Assembly (NCBI GenBank): GCA_019116445.1
Contig: DXBP01000049.1
Location: 78,860-142,859 of the forward strand
Reading direction: 5' to 3'
DNA: 64,000 bases
From: Candidatus Gemmiger excrementigallinarum
GTDB taxonomy: Bacteria; Bacillota; Clostridia; Oscillospirales; Ruminococcaceae
The notes under the pieces were generated by a model that saw only the letters and a list, made by a program, of their open reading frames with translations, ran no database searches and was not told the origin of the DNA. A program made the position numbers and the translations under genes. Shown here in pieces: positions 8,235-16,254 of the stretch (position 1 is the first letter of the stretch; every line of letters starts with the position of its first letter).

Positions 8235-9700
8235 AAAACAGCTTGCAAAACAAATGGCAGGGTGCCCTGGCCCGCAACCGGCAGGCCCTGAGCACCCGCA
8301 CCGCCAAGGTTGGCGGCTACAGCTTTGTGCTGAGCCTGGTGGTGCTGGCCATCCTGATCGCCGTCAACGTGCTGGCCTCCAAGCTGCCCACCAGCTGGAC
8401 CCAGTTTGATATTTCCGCCGCCCAGCTCTATTCGCTGACCTCCGATACCAAGGTGGTGGTCACGAACCTCCAGCAGGATGTGACCATCTACTGGATCAGC
8501 CAGGCCGGCAAGGAAGATACCGTCATCCAGAAACTGCTGGACCGCTACCAGGAACTTTCCGACCACATCACGGTGGTCAAGAAGGACCCCGACGTCTATC
8601 CCACCTTTGCCCAGCAGTACACCGAGGAAACGGTGATGAACAACTCGCTGGTGGTGGAATCCGGCGACAAGAGCCGCTATATTTCCTACGATAACATCTA
8701 CCAGTACGACACCGGCAGCTATTACACCACCGGTTCGGTGTCCCAGTCCTTTGACGGCGAGGGCCAGATCACCTCGGCCATCGACTATGTGGTCAGCACC
8801 GACCTGCCCCAGGTCTACCTGCTCAGCGGCCACGGCGAGGCGGCCCTGTCCGAAACCTTCGCCGACGAACTGGAACGCAGCAACTACGAAACGGTGGAGG
8901 ATTTCTCTCTGCTGAACGTGGACGCCATCCCCGAGGAGTGCGACGTGCTGCTCATCAACGCCCCCACCAGCGATATTTCCGATGAGGAACTGACGATGCT
9001 GCGCAGCTATGTGCAGGGCGGCGGCAAACTGGTGGTGCTTTCCGGCCCCCAGGAAAACGCCGACCTGCCCAACCTGCAGGCGCTGCTCTCGGACTACGGC
9101 GTCACCGTCAGCGACGGTGTGGTGGTGGATACCAACCGTGATTACTACGCCTTCACGGCACCCTATGTCCTGATGCCTGAGATCGAATCCTCCGACATCA
9201 CCGACCCCCTCAAGGACGGCGATTACCATGTCATCGTGCCCATCGCCGCGGGCCTGACCGTAGGGGAGGATAACGGCGGCGCCACCGTCACTTCGCTGCT
9301 CAAGACTTCCACAGACTCCTTCTCCAAGGCGGCGGGCTATGCCATGACCACCTACGATAAGGAGGACGGCGACATCGACGGCCCCTTCACGCTGGCGGTG
9401 TCGGTGGAGGATGCCACAGCGGGCGGCCGCCTGCTGTGGGTGGCCAGCGACTACCTGCTGGATGATATGTACAACTCCTATTCGTCGGGGGCCAACCTGG
9501 ACTTCGTCATGAACGGCCTGTCCTGGATGATCGGCAACACCGACGCGGTGTCCATCCGCAGTAAGTCCCTGGACTACAACTATCTGACCATCAGCTCTTC
9601 TTCGGCCGCCTGGCTCAAGGTCTGCATGATCGGCATTATCCCGGTGGGCTTCCTGCTGCTGGGCCTGGATGAAGTACTGCGCAGGAGGAAAAAGGTATGA
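8231..9700 (+). CDS. GldG-family ABC auxiliary protein
   Basis: 489 residues. An N-terminal membrane helix (about 33-55) leads into a large extracytoplasmic domain with the GldG pattern (FDISAAQLYSLT, VYLLSGHGEAAL, DVLLINAPTSDIS), and a C-terminal membrane helix (about 455-478) with a basic tail closes it. The family is thought to be a substrate-handling or scaffold subunit of the GldA/GldF transporter. It overlaps the genes on both sides by 4 nt (8231-8234 and 9697-9700). Confidence 0.9.
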   Translation: MKNSLQNKWQGALARNRQALSTRTAKVGGYSFVLSLVVLAILIAVNVLASKLPTSWTQFDISAAQLYSLTSDTKVVVTNLQQDVTIYWISQAGKEDTVIQKLLDRYQELSDHITVVKKDPDVYPTFAQQYTEETVMNNSLVVESGDKSRYISYDNIYQYDTGSYYTTGSVSQSFDGEGQITSAIDYVVSTDLPQVYLLSGHGEAALSETFADELERSNYETVEDFSLLNVDAIPEECDVLLINAPTSDISDEELTMLRSYVQGGGKLVVLSGPQENADLPNLQALLSDYGVTVSDGVVVDTNRDYYAFTAPYVLMPEIESSDITDPLKDGDYHVIVPIAAGLTVGEDNGGATVTSLLKTSTDSFSKAAGYAMTTYDKEDGDIDGPFTLAVSVEDATAGGRLLWVASDYLLDDMYNSYSSGANLDFVMNGLSWMIGNTDAVSIRSKSLDYNYLTISSSSAAWLKVCMIGIIPVGFLLLGLDEVLRRRKKV

Positions 9701-11031
9701 ATCGACAGAAAAAACTGGCCGTCCTGGTAGGCGTTCTGGTGGCGCTGTGCGCCATCATCGCCATCGTTTCCGGCGTGCAGAAACACATGGACACCATCTC
9801 CACGGTGGATGAGGAGATCTTCGCCACCGCCGAAAGCGCCCTGACCGAAGTATCCTGGACCAAGGACGGCACCTCGCTGACCTTTACCCAGACCGACGAT
9901 ACCTGGTCCGATGCATCGGATGCCGCCTTCCCGGTGGATCAGGACAAGATGACGGAGTTCCTGGAACATTTCGAGAGCGTCCACGCCAGCTTCATCATTG
10001 AGGATGTGGAGGACTTCGGCCAGTACGGCCTGGATACCCCCTCCTGCACCATCACCTTCACCAGCGCCGACGGCGTAACCACCCTGCAGATGGGCGATTA
10101 CTCCGCCATGGACGAGAAGCGCTATCTGACGCTGGGGGACGGCACCGTCTACCTCATCGACGATGACCTGGAACAGTATATCGCCACCGACCGGGACGAC
10201 CTGATGCGCCAGGACAACATCCCCGACTACGATACGCTGGACGGCCTTACCGCCACCGGCGAAACGGCCTTCACGGTGGAACACCACCCCGATGAGGCCC
10301 TGACCTACACCGACGCCTACGAGTATTATCTCAACGAAAACGGCAGTTACAAGGCGCTGTCCACCACCAAAGTGGAGGACTTTGTGACGACGCTGAAGGA
10401 CCTGGACCGCACCGACTACGCCACCTACACGGCGGATGCCTCGGTGCTGGGGGACTACGGCCTGGACACCCCGGCGGTGACCTTCACCGTGACCACCACC
10501 GCCGATGAGGAACAGAGCACCGCGACCCTGGCCTTCGGCAAAAAAGGCGACAACTGCTATATGCGGATGGACGATTCGCCTATCATCTATAAGGTGGATG
10601 CCGACACCTACGACGATACCATCGCCGCCGCCGGGTACGATACCCTGCGCCCCGATGAGGTACTGGCCCTGAACTGGGACGATGTGCAGAGCATCGACTT
10701 CACCATCGGCGACACCACCTACACCGTGGATAAGAAGGGCGATACCTACCAGATCGGCGACGATGTGGTGGAATTCGACGATGTATCCGCGGCGGTGGAC
10801 GGCCTGGTGGTGAACGAATTTAACACCGAGTCCCCGTCCAAGAAGCAGGAGGCCGCCTTCACGGTCCACCTGGACAACGACGCTTTCCCCACGCTCACCG
10901 TCACAGTCTACCAGTATGACGGCGACAACTGCCTGGTACAGCTGGACGGCACCACGCTGGGACTTGTTTCCCGCTCGCTGGTGGTGGACCTGACCGAAGC
11001 AGTGAACGCCATCACCCTGGGGCTGGAATAA
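9697..11031 (+). CDS. DUF4340 domain protein
   Basis: 444 residues with one N-terminal membrane anchor (about 7-27) and an acidic, Thr-rich external part. This contains repeats of the DUF4340 type: the motif DYGLDTP-T/V-FT occurs twice, as FGQYGLDTPSCTITF near residue 108 and GDYGLDTPAVTFTV near 251. DUF4340 proteins regularly sit after GldG in this operon type, and their role is unknown. A strong terminator follows, so this is the last gene. Confidence 0.9.
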   Translation: MNRQKKLAVLVGVLVALCAIIAIVSGVQKHMDTISTVDEEIFATAESALTEVSWTKDGTSLTFTQTDDTWSDASDAAFPVDQDKMTEFLEHFESVHASFIIEDVEDFGQYGLDTPSCTITFTSADGVTTLQMGDYSAMDEKRYLTLGDGTVYLIDDDLEQYIATDRDDLMRQDNIPDYDTLDGLTATGETAFTVEHHPDEALTYTDAYEYYLNENGSYKALSTTKVEDFVTTLKDLDRTDYATYTADASVLGDYGLDTPAVTFTVTTTADEEQSTATLAFGKKGDNCYMRMDDSPIIYKVDADTYDDTIAAAGYDTLRPDEVLALNWDDVQSIDFTIGDTTYTVDKKGDTYQIGDDVVEFDDVSAAVDGLVVNEFNTESPSKKQEAAFTVHLDNDAFPTLTVTVYQYDGDNCLVQLDGTTLGLVSRSLVVDLTEAVNAITLGLE

Positions 11032-11067
11032 CGCCGCCCCCGCAGCCAGAATCCTGACCGCAACAAA

Positions 11068-11104
11068 GCCCCGCACCGGTTCCACAGACCGGTGCGGGGC
11101 TTTT
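11068..11104 (+). terminator. Intrinsic terminator of the Gld-like operon
   Basis: 13-bp stem GCCCCGCACCGGT / ACCGGTGCGGGGC with a 7-nt loop and TTTT. Confidence 0.9.
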
Positions 11105-11190
11105 ACAATGCCAGGGCGTTGTCGTTACAAATGTCGGAAGTTGTCAGGACAAAGGGGAAAGATTAACAGTGTCGGCTGCGGGGCGGGGGT

Positions 11191-11204
11191 GGTAGTATAG
11201 TACC
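11191..11204 (+). promoter_or_regulatory. Palindromic -10 region before radical-SAM gene, candidate operator
   Basis: GGTAGTATAGTACC is palindromic apart from one mismatched base pair and contains a -10-like TATAGT (11196-11201), with no good -35. A second palindrome, TTGTCAGGACAA, lies at 11141-11152. Either could be the site of the TetR-family regulator encoded just beyond the gene. The assignment is inferred. Confidence 0.35.
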
Positions 11205-11278
11205 ATTCCCGCGGGGGGCATAAAACGGTACCCCCGCCGCGTACAAAAGGACTAGCAATCGTATGGAGGTGCACCGTT

Positions 11279-12637
11279 ATGGCACAAAATTCTTCCCTGA
11301 AAAATGCCGCGCTCTCTGCCGGTATGGAACAGGTTCTGCATTATCTGGAAAAAGACCCCGAAACCAATATCCCCAAGATCATGAAACTCATCGACACCGT
11401 GACCCCGAAGGACTGGTACGCCAAACAGCGTGCGGCCTTCCGCAAGGCCATCGACGAAAAGAGCAACTGGTACCAGCTGATCATGAAGGTGTACGAGCTG
11501 GACCCCGGTGTGCGGCAGGCTTTCTTCCGCAACTTTATCCTCAACGCCAGCCTGCAGGGCAGCGCCCGGCAGGACGAGGTCAGCGCCCGGGAAAACTGCA
11601 ACGTGCCCTGGGCCATTCTGCTGGACCCCACCTCGGCCTGCAATATGCACTGCACCGGCTGCTGGGCGGCGGAATACGGCAACCGGCTCAACCTCACCTT
11701 TGAGGAACTGGATTCCATCGTCACCCAGGGCAAGGAACTGGGCACCTATATGTACATCTTCACCGGCGGCGAGCCGCTGGTGCGCAAAAAGGACGTTATC
11801 GCCCTGTGCGAAAAGCACAGCGACTGCGAGTTCCTGAGCTTCACCAACGGCACCCTCATTGACGAGGAATTCTGCCGGGAGATGCTGCGGGTCAAGAACT
11901 TCGTGCCCGCCTTCAGCCTGGAAGGGTTCGAGTCCGCCAACGATTCCCGCCGGGGCGAGGGCGCCTACCAGAAAGTCCAGAAGGCCATGAAGCTGCTGAA
12001 AGACCACAAGCTGCCCTTCGGTATTTCGGCCTGCTACACCAGCGCCAACTATGCCGACATCAGCAGCGAAGCCTTCTTTGATTCCATCATCGATGCCGGC
12101 GCGCTGTTTGTCTGGTTCTTCCACTATATGCCGGTGGGCAGCGGGGCCGCGCCCCAGCTGCTGCCCACGCCGGAACAGCGCACCGAAGTCTACAACCGCA
12201 TCCGCGCCTTCCGCCAGACCAAGCCCATCTTCTCCATGGACTTCCAGAACGACGCCGAGTACGTGGGCGGCTGCATCGCCGGCGGCCGCCGCTACCTGCA
12301 CATCAACGCCCGGGGCGATGTGGAACCCTGCGTCTTTATCCACTATTCCAATGTGAACATCCGCAACTGCACGCTGCTGGAAGCGCTGAAATCGCCGCTG
12401 TTCATGGCCTACCACGACGGCCAGCCCTTCAACGGCAATATGCTGCGCCCCTGCCCCATGCTGGAAAACCCCGAAAAGCTGCGCAAGATGGTGCATGACA
12501 CCGGCGCCGTTTCCACCGACTACGAGTCGCCGGAAGCGGTGGACACCCTGTGCGACCGCACCACGCCCTACGCCGAAGCCTGGAAGCCCCAGGCCGAAAA
12601 ACTCTGGAGCGAGAGCCACCCCCACAAGGCGGAATAA
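11279..12637 (+). CDS. Radical SAM protein with SPASM-like C-terminus
   Basis: 452 residues. An N-terminal helical region of about 110 residues precedes the radical-SAM core. The cluster motif CNMHCTGC (CX3CX2C, about residues 121-128) and the GGEP motif (FTGGEPL) are present. The C-terminal part holds further cysteines (GGCIAGG, VEPCVF, RNC, RPCPM) as in SPASM/twitch domains that bind auxiliary Fe-S clusters. The GGAGGTGCACCGTT site before ATG 11279 fixes the start. No peptide substrate or partner gene is adjacent, so the reaction is unknown. It runs tail to tail with a TetR regulator (6-nt gap). Confidence 0.9.
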   Translation: MAQNSSLKNAALSAGMEQVLHYLEKDPETNIPKIMKLIDTVTPKDWYAKQRAAFRKAIDEKSNWYQLIMKVYELDPGVRQAFFRNFILNASLQGSARQDEVSARENCNVPWAILLDPTSACNMHCTGCWAAEYGNRLNLTFEELDSIVTQGKELGTYMYIFTGGEPLVRKKDVIALCEKHSDCEFLSFTNGTLIDEEFCREMLRVKNFVPAFSLEGFESANDSRRGEGAYQKVQKAMKLLKDHKLPFGISACYTSANYADISSEAFFDSIIDAGALFVWFFHYMPVGSGAAPQLLPTPEQRTEVYNRIRAFRQTKPIFSMDFQNDAEYVGGCIAGGRRYLHINARGDVEPCVFIHYSNVNIRNCTLLEALKSPLFMAYHDGQPFNGNMLRPCPMLENPEKLRKMVHDTGAVSTDYESPEAVDTLCDRTTPYAEAWKPQAEKLWSESHPHKAE

Positions 12638-12643
12638 GGCGGC

Positions 12644-13189
12644 TCAGGAATGTAAGATATGCCCCCAGGGATTCTGGAACAGCAGCCAGTACAGCTGGTT
12701 GACCATGGTTTCCTTCTCAGCATCGGTGCGCAGGTCCTGCTCCACCAGCAGCCCCGAAATGCCGCAGGTATAAAAGGTCAGGAAGGCTTCCTCATCCGCC
12801 GGTGACATGGCCAGGTTGGGGTGCGCCCGGTGCAGCATATCCTGCAAATAGGTGGTGAACACCTGCACCAGCCGCCGCTCCATCTGTTCCCGCCAGCGGC
12901 TGGCCAAAATATGCTGCAGCGTCCGGCGGTGCTCGGTGGTGTAATCCACAAACAGCCGCAGCGCCTTGCGGGGGTCATCGGTGTGCATACTTTCTTCCAT
13001 CAACTGCTGGGCACCCTGGCGGGTCCACCAGTCCACTACATCCAGCACATCCTCAAAATGGTAGTAAAAAGTCTGCCGGCTGATGCCGCACAGGGCCACC
13101 AGCTCCTTCACGGTGATTTTTTCCAGGCTCTTTTTCTCCAGCAGCTGGAGCAGTGTATTGGCGATCTGCCGTTTGACATCGGCCGGCAT
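12644..13189 (-). CDS. TetR-family transcriptional regulator
   Basis: 181 residues. The N-terminal helix-turn-helix has the TetR pattern (ITVKELVALCGISRQTFYYHF, about residues 27-47), and the ligand-binding part is all helical and Trp-rich. Two ATGs lie close together; the second (13189) is preferred because it sits 7 nt from GGGAGGG, while the first (13195) touches that site. It is convergent with the radical-SAM gene, whose promoter region carries palindromes. Control of that gene is plausible but not shown. Confidence 0.88.
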   Translation of the reverse strand: MPADVKRQIANTLLQLLEKKSLEKITVKELVALCGISRQTFYYHFEDVLDVVDWWTRQGAQQLMEESMHTDDPRKALRLFVDYTTEHRRTLQHILASRWREQMERRLVQVFTTYLQDMLHRAHPNLAMSPADEEAFLTFYTCGISGLLVEQDLRTDAEKETMVNQLYWLLFQNPWGHILHS

Positions 13190-13218
13190 AGACATTCCCT
13201 CCCGTTCTGTATTGTATC

Positions 13219-13248
13219 ATTGTAGCACAAAACCACAGGTTGCGTCAA
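13219..13248 (-). promoter_or_regulatory. Promoter of the TetR gene
   Basis: On the minus strand TTGACG (13243-13248), an 18-nt spacer, and TACAAT (13219-13224), about 30 nt before the start codon. Confidence 0.65.
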
Positions 13249-13253
13249 AACAG

Positions 13254-13291
13254 AACCACCCCGCTGTTGTACACAGCAGGGTGGTTTTTTG
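13254..13291 (+). terminator. Terminator-like hairpin with no gene upstream
   Basis: AACCACCCCGCTGT pairs with ACAGCAGGGTGGTT (one bulged C), followed by six T on the plus strand. No plus-strand gene precedes it; the neighbouring gene runs the other way. Confidence 0.6.
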
Positions 13292-13512
13292 CTGTGCCGG
13301 CGGGGCGGCAGCCCACGGGGACGCCCCCGGCACCGGCCCGGAAAAAGATTTTTGCACCTGCCACAAAAATGAAAGAATTTTGCATCGCGGCATATTCTGC
13401 AAGGTCCCAAAATGCGGCAAACCCCGTGGCGCAGGCGGATTCTGGAGCGATTTCTGAAAAATCTGTACACTATGTACAAAAAATACTGCCAAAATGTAGA
13501 GAGTATCCCCGC

Positions 13513-13541
13513 TTGTCATGGCGTATCCTTTCTTTTATACT
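13513..13541 (+). promoter_or_regulatory. Promoter of the RpiR-family gene
   Basis: TTGTCA (13513-13518), a 17-nt spacer, TATACT (13536-13541). Confidence 0.7.
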
Positions 13542-13610
13542 GGTATTAGGAAAAATGTTTCATTTTTACGGCGCGCCGCCGGGGTGCGTCCCTCCAAAGG
13601 AGTACCATCC

Positions 13611-14456
13611 ATGAATCCGTGTGATTTCTGGGAACTGCTGCGCTCGCGCTACAGCGAGCTGACCCGCTCAGGCCGGGTGGTGGCCGATTACCTGACCCGC
13701 CATGCCGAGGAAGCGCAATATCTGTCCATCTCGGCCCTGGCGGGGGAGTGCGGCGTGGCGGAAGCCACGATTTTCCGGTTCTGCCGCTCGCTGGGGTTCG
13801 ACGGGTACAACGAAATGAAGATCGCCCTGGCCCAGGCCAACGCGCTGCCGGCGGCGGGGGCCAACAAGCTGGAACCCGGCACCGATACCGCCACCCTGTG
13901 CACCCATGCCCTGGCGGTGGTCATGGAAGCCGTCAACGGCACCCGCACAGCGCTGGACCCCGATGCCATCGACGCAGCGGCCACCCTGCTGCAGCGGGCA
14001 AGGCAGGTGTTCTGCTTCGGGCAGGGGGGCAGCCAGATCCTGGCCAACGATATCTGGGCGCGGTTTGCCACGGTATCCACCAAATTCCGCACAGCGGGGG
14101 ACAGCCACATGCAGACCATCGCGGCCAGCCTGATGGTGCCCGAGGATGTGGTGCTGTTTGTGTCCTACTCCGGTTCCACCCGGGATATGATGGAAACCCT
14201 GCGCATCGCCAAGGAGAACGGCGCCAGGGTCATTTTGCTGACCCACTATGCCGACGCCCCGGGCACGGCCCTGGCCGACGTGGTGCTGTTGTGCGGTGCC
14301 AGGGAGAGCCCGCTGGAAGCGGGCAGCATCGCAGCCAAGATCGCGGTGCTTTTTGTGGCCGAAGTGCTGGTACTGCGCTATACCCTGGATAACCAGGAAC
14401 TTGCAGCCCTGGCCCGGGACCGCACCAGCAAGGCCCTGGCCCCCAAGCTGCTGTAA
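13611..14456 (+). CDS. MurR/RpiR-family regulator with SIS domain
   Basis: 281 residues. An N-terminal RpiR helix-turn-helix (about 1-77; SALAGECGVAEATIFRFCRSLGF) is followed by a sugar-isomerase SIS domain (about 105-240; CFGQGGSQILAND, LFVSYSGSTRDM) that binds a phosphosugar. The start ATG at 13611 has AAAGGAG 10 nt upstream. Such proteins are phosphosugar-sensing repressors or activators. No sugar operon is adjacent, so its target is unknown. It is monocistronic, with its own promoter and terminator. Confidence 0.92.
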   Translation: MNPCDFWELLRSRYSELTRSGRVVADYLTRHAEEAQYLSISALAGECGVAEATIFRFCRSLGFDGYNEMKIALAQANALPAAGANKLEPGTDTATLCTHALAVVMEAVNGTRTALDPDAIDAAATLLQRARQVFCFGQGGSQILANDIWARFATVSTKFRTAGDSHMQTIAASLMVPEDVVLFVSYSGSTRDMMETLRIAKENGARVILLTHYADAPGTALADVVLLCGARESPLEAGSIAAKIAVLFVAEVLVLRYTLDNQELAALARDRTSKALAPKLL

Positions 14457-15133
14457 CACAAAAACAAAACCGGGAGGCCCCTGTGGGGGGCCTCCCGGTT
14501 TTTGGGTGGATTCAGGCGGGCTGCCTGCCCGATGACGGTGGCCCAGGCGGCGCCGGCCACCCCCCAGTGGCACAGGAAGATGAACACCGGGTCCAGGATC
14601 GTGTTGATAATGGCGCCCAGCAGCATACAGACCATGGAAAAACGGGGGCTGCCGTCGGCACGGATCAGGTTGCTGATGGCGTTGGTCAAAATCAGCAGCG
14701 GCATACCCACGGCGGTGATGCGGGTGTAGGTCAGGGCGTAGGGCATCACGCTGTCGGTGCCGCCGAACAGCCGCAGCAGCTGCGGAGCGAACAGTTCCAG
14801 CACAACCATGTAGGCAAGGCCCAGCACCACCATCATGGTCACGGCGGAGCCCACCACCCGGCGGGCGGCCTCCTGCCGGCCGGCACCCAGATTCAGGTTG
14901 AAGCTGGCGGCGCTGCCCACGCCGATGAGCAGCGCAATGGCCAGGCAGATGGTGGACAGCGGATAGGCCACGTTGGTGGCGGCGTTGCCCAGATACCCCA
15001 CGCCCTGGCCGATGAAGATCTGGTCCACGATGTTGTACAGGGAACTCACCAGCATGGCCAGGATGCTGGGAATGGCGAAGGATGCCAGCAGCTGGGGCAG
15101 CGGGCGGCTGCCCAGCGGGTTTTCAGTCTGCAT
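14378..15133 (-). pseudogene. MATE-family efflux transporter, truncated (N-terminal half only)
   Basis: The first about 203 residues are a normal MATE start (LLASFAIPSILAMLVSSLYNIVDQIF, given here only as the family hallmark region at residues 15-40), with six membrane helices to ATVIGQA. MATE proteins have about 450 residues and 12 helices. At about 14,520 homology stops. The frame then runs antisense through the terminator and 3' end of the RpiR gene to a chance stop at 14378. The C-terminal half is missing, so the pump is very likely dead. It has a good GAGGAGG site and overlaps the MarR gene by 11 nt. Confidence 0.85.
14469..14503 (+). terminator. Terminator of the RpiR-family gene
   Basis: 14-bp stem AACCGGGAGGCCCC / GGGGCCTCCCGGTT, then TTT. 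It lies at the point where the MATE fragment on the other strand loses homology. Confidence 0.85.
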
Positions 15134-15569
15134 GGTCGGGCACCTCCTCCTCGTTCCGGGCTACGGCACACAGGGCTGCCTGTTTAAGGGCGGCCTGCAG
15201 TTCGGCCCGGGTGCCGGGGGCCAGCCCGGTCAGAATTTGTTCCTGCCACTGCTGCCGCAGGCGAAGAATCTCAGGGTAGATATCCAGCGCCTTCCGGGTG
15301 GGGTAGACGCAGAAGGTGCGGCGGTCTTTGGGGTTGCTGCGCCGCTCCAGGAACCCCAGCTTCTCCAGCGCCACAATGGCCCGGGTCACATTGCTGGGGT
15401 GGATGTAAAAAATCTGGAAAAAGCGGTCCTGGGTCAGCCCCGGGTGCTCGCATACCTCCACAACGTACATATATTGGCTGGCGTTCAGCCCGTAGGGGGC
15501 CAGCGCCCGGTCCATGTGCATGGCGGTGTGCCGTGCGCCAATGGACATCCATTTGATGCAATCGTCCAT
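15123..15569 (-). CDS. MarR-family transcriptional regulator
   Basis: 148 residues starting MDDCIKWMS; an alternative ATG lies two codons upstream (15575), but the second is better spaced from AAGGAG. The winged helix (about residues 40-105) has the MarR signature with DRRTFCVYPT in the wing. It is first in a two-gene operon with the truncated MATE pump, the usual drug-sensing arrangement. Two palindromes over its promoter point to autorepression. Confidence 0.9.
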   Translation of the reverse strand: MDDCIKWMSIGARHTAMHMDRALAPYGLNASQYMYVVEVCEHPGLTQDRFFQIFYIHPSNVTRAIVALEKLGFLERRSNPKDRRTFCVYPTRKALDIYPEILRLRQQWQEQILTGLAPGTRAELQAALKQAALCAVARNEEEVPDHAD

Positions 15570-15595
15570 TTGCATACTCTCCTTTCCCGTACAGC

Positions 15596-15648
15596 AGTAT
15601 ACACCCGATTCATTGCGTGCGCAAGTAGTAATTTGCGTACGCAATGAA
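15596..15648 (-). promoter_or_regulatory. MarR promoter and double palindromic operator
   Basis: Minus-strand TATACT (15596-15601) with a weak -35 TTGCGC (15619-15624). Two 16-nt arms (15609-15624 and 15633-15648) form an inverted repeat with one mismatch around an 8-nt spacer. Each arm contains its own 12-nt palindrome (TTGCGTACGCAA is perfect). The -35 lies inside one arm, so bound MarR would block RNA polymerase. Confidence 0.75.
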
Positions 15649-15689
15649 TTTTGCCCCGCGGGCCGCTGGCATCTGCCCGCCCGGCGTGG

Positions 15690-15695
15690 TATAAT
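15690..15695 (+). promoter_or_regulatory. Extended -10 promoter of the EamA gene
   Basis: TATAAT preceded by TGG, 55 nt before the start at 15751. No clear -35. It is divergent from the MarR promoter, so the MarR operator may influence both. Confidence 0.6.
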
Positions 15696-15750
15696 GCCTT
15701 TGACAGCCACCCGGTTGGCTGTACATTTTTTGTAAGGGAAGCGGTTCCCC

Positions 15751-16164
15751 ATGTGGCTCGTTTTTGCACTGGGGTCGTCGATTTTCGCGGCTCTCACCTC
15801 CATTCTTGCCAAAATCGGCATCGATGGCGTCAACTCCAATCTGGCAACGGCGGTGCGCACCACCGTGGTGCTGGCCATGGCCTGGGGTATGGTGTTTCTC
15901 ACCAACGCCCAGGGCGGCCTTACCCAGATCAACCGCCGCAGCTGGCTGTTCCTGATCCTTTCGGGGCTGGCTACCGGCGCCTCCTGGCTGTGCTACTACA
16001 AGGCGCTGCAGCTGGGCCCCGCCAGCAAGGTGGTGCCCATCGATAAGCTCAGCGTCGTCATCACGCTGGTGCTGGCCGCCCTGCTGCTCCACGAGGGCGT
16101 TACCCCCAAATCGGCCCTGGGGTGCGTGCTCATCGGCGCCGGTACGCTGCTGATGGTGATGTGA
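15751..16164 (+). CDS. Half-size EamA/DMT family membrane protein
   Basis: 137 residues with about five membrane helices forming one EamA repeat (FAALTSILAKIGIDG at the start, WLCYYKALQLGPASKV in the middle, GCVLIGAGTLLMVM at the end). Usual DMT exporters have two such repeats in about 300 residues; single-repeat members work as dimers. AAGGGAAG precedes the start. It is divergent from the MarR/MATE pair and followed by a two-way terminator. Substrate unknown. Confidence 0.88.
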   Translation: MWLVFALGSSIFAALTSILAKIGIDGVNSNLATAVRTTVVLAMAWGMVFLTNAQGGLTQINRRSWLFLILSGLATGASWLCYYKALQLGPASKVVPIDKLSVVITLVLAALLLHEGVTPKSALGCVLIGAGTLLMVM

Positions 16165-16221
16165 GCATCGCGCTCAAAGAGGGGACCAGGCCCGCACGGC
16201 AAGGACCCGCAGACAAAAATA

Positions 16222-16250
16222 CTCCCCGCCCATCGGGCGGGGAGATTTTC
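16222..16250. terminator. Bidirectional terminator
   Basis: CTCCCCGCCC / GGGCGGGGAG hairpin with ATTTTCC on the plus strand and TATTTTTG on the minus strand. It serves the EamA gene and the convergent alcohol dehydrogenase. Confidence 0.85.
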
Positions 16251-16254
16251 CTTT

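Larger units (their letters stand above)
13190..13610. other. Intergenic region between divergent TetR and RpiR genes
   Basis: 421 nt without a supported gene. It holds the TetR promoter, a terminator-like hairpin at 13254-13291, an unremarkable stretch from about 13300 to 13500, and the RpiR promoter at 13513-13541. Short open frames here have no ribosome site or recognisable product. Confidence 0.6.
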
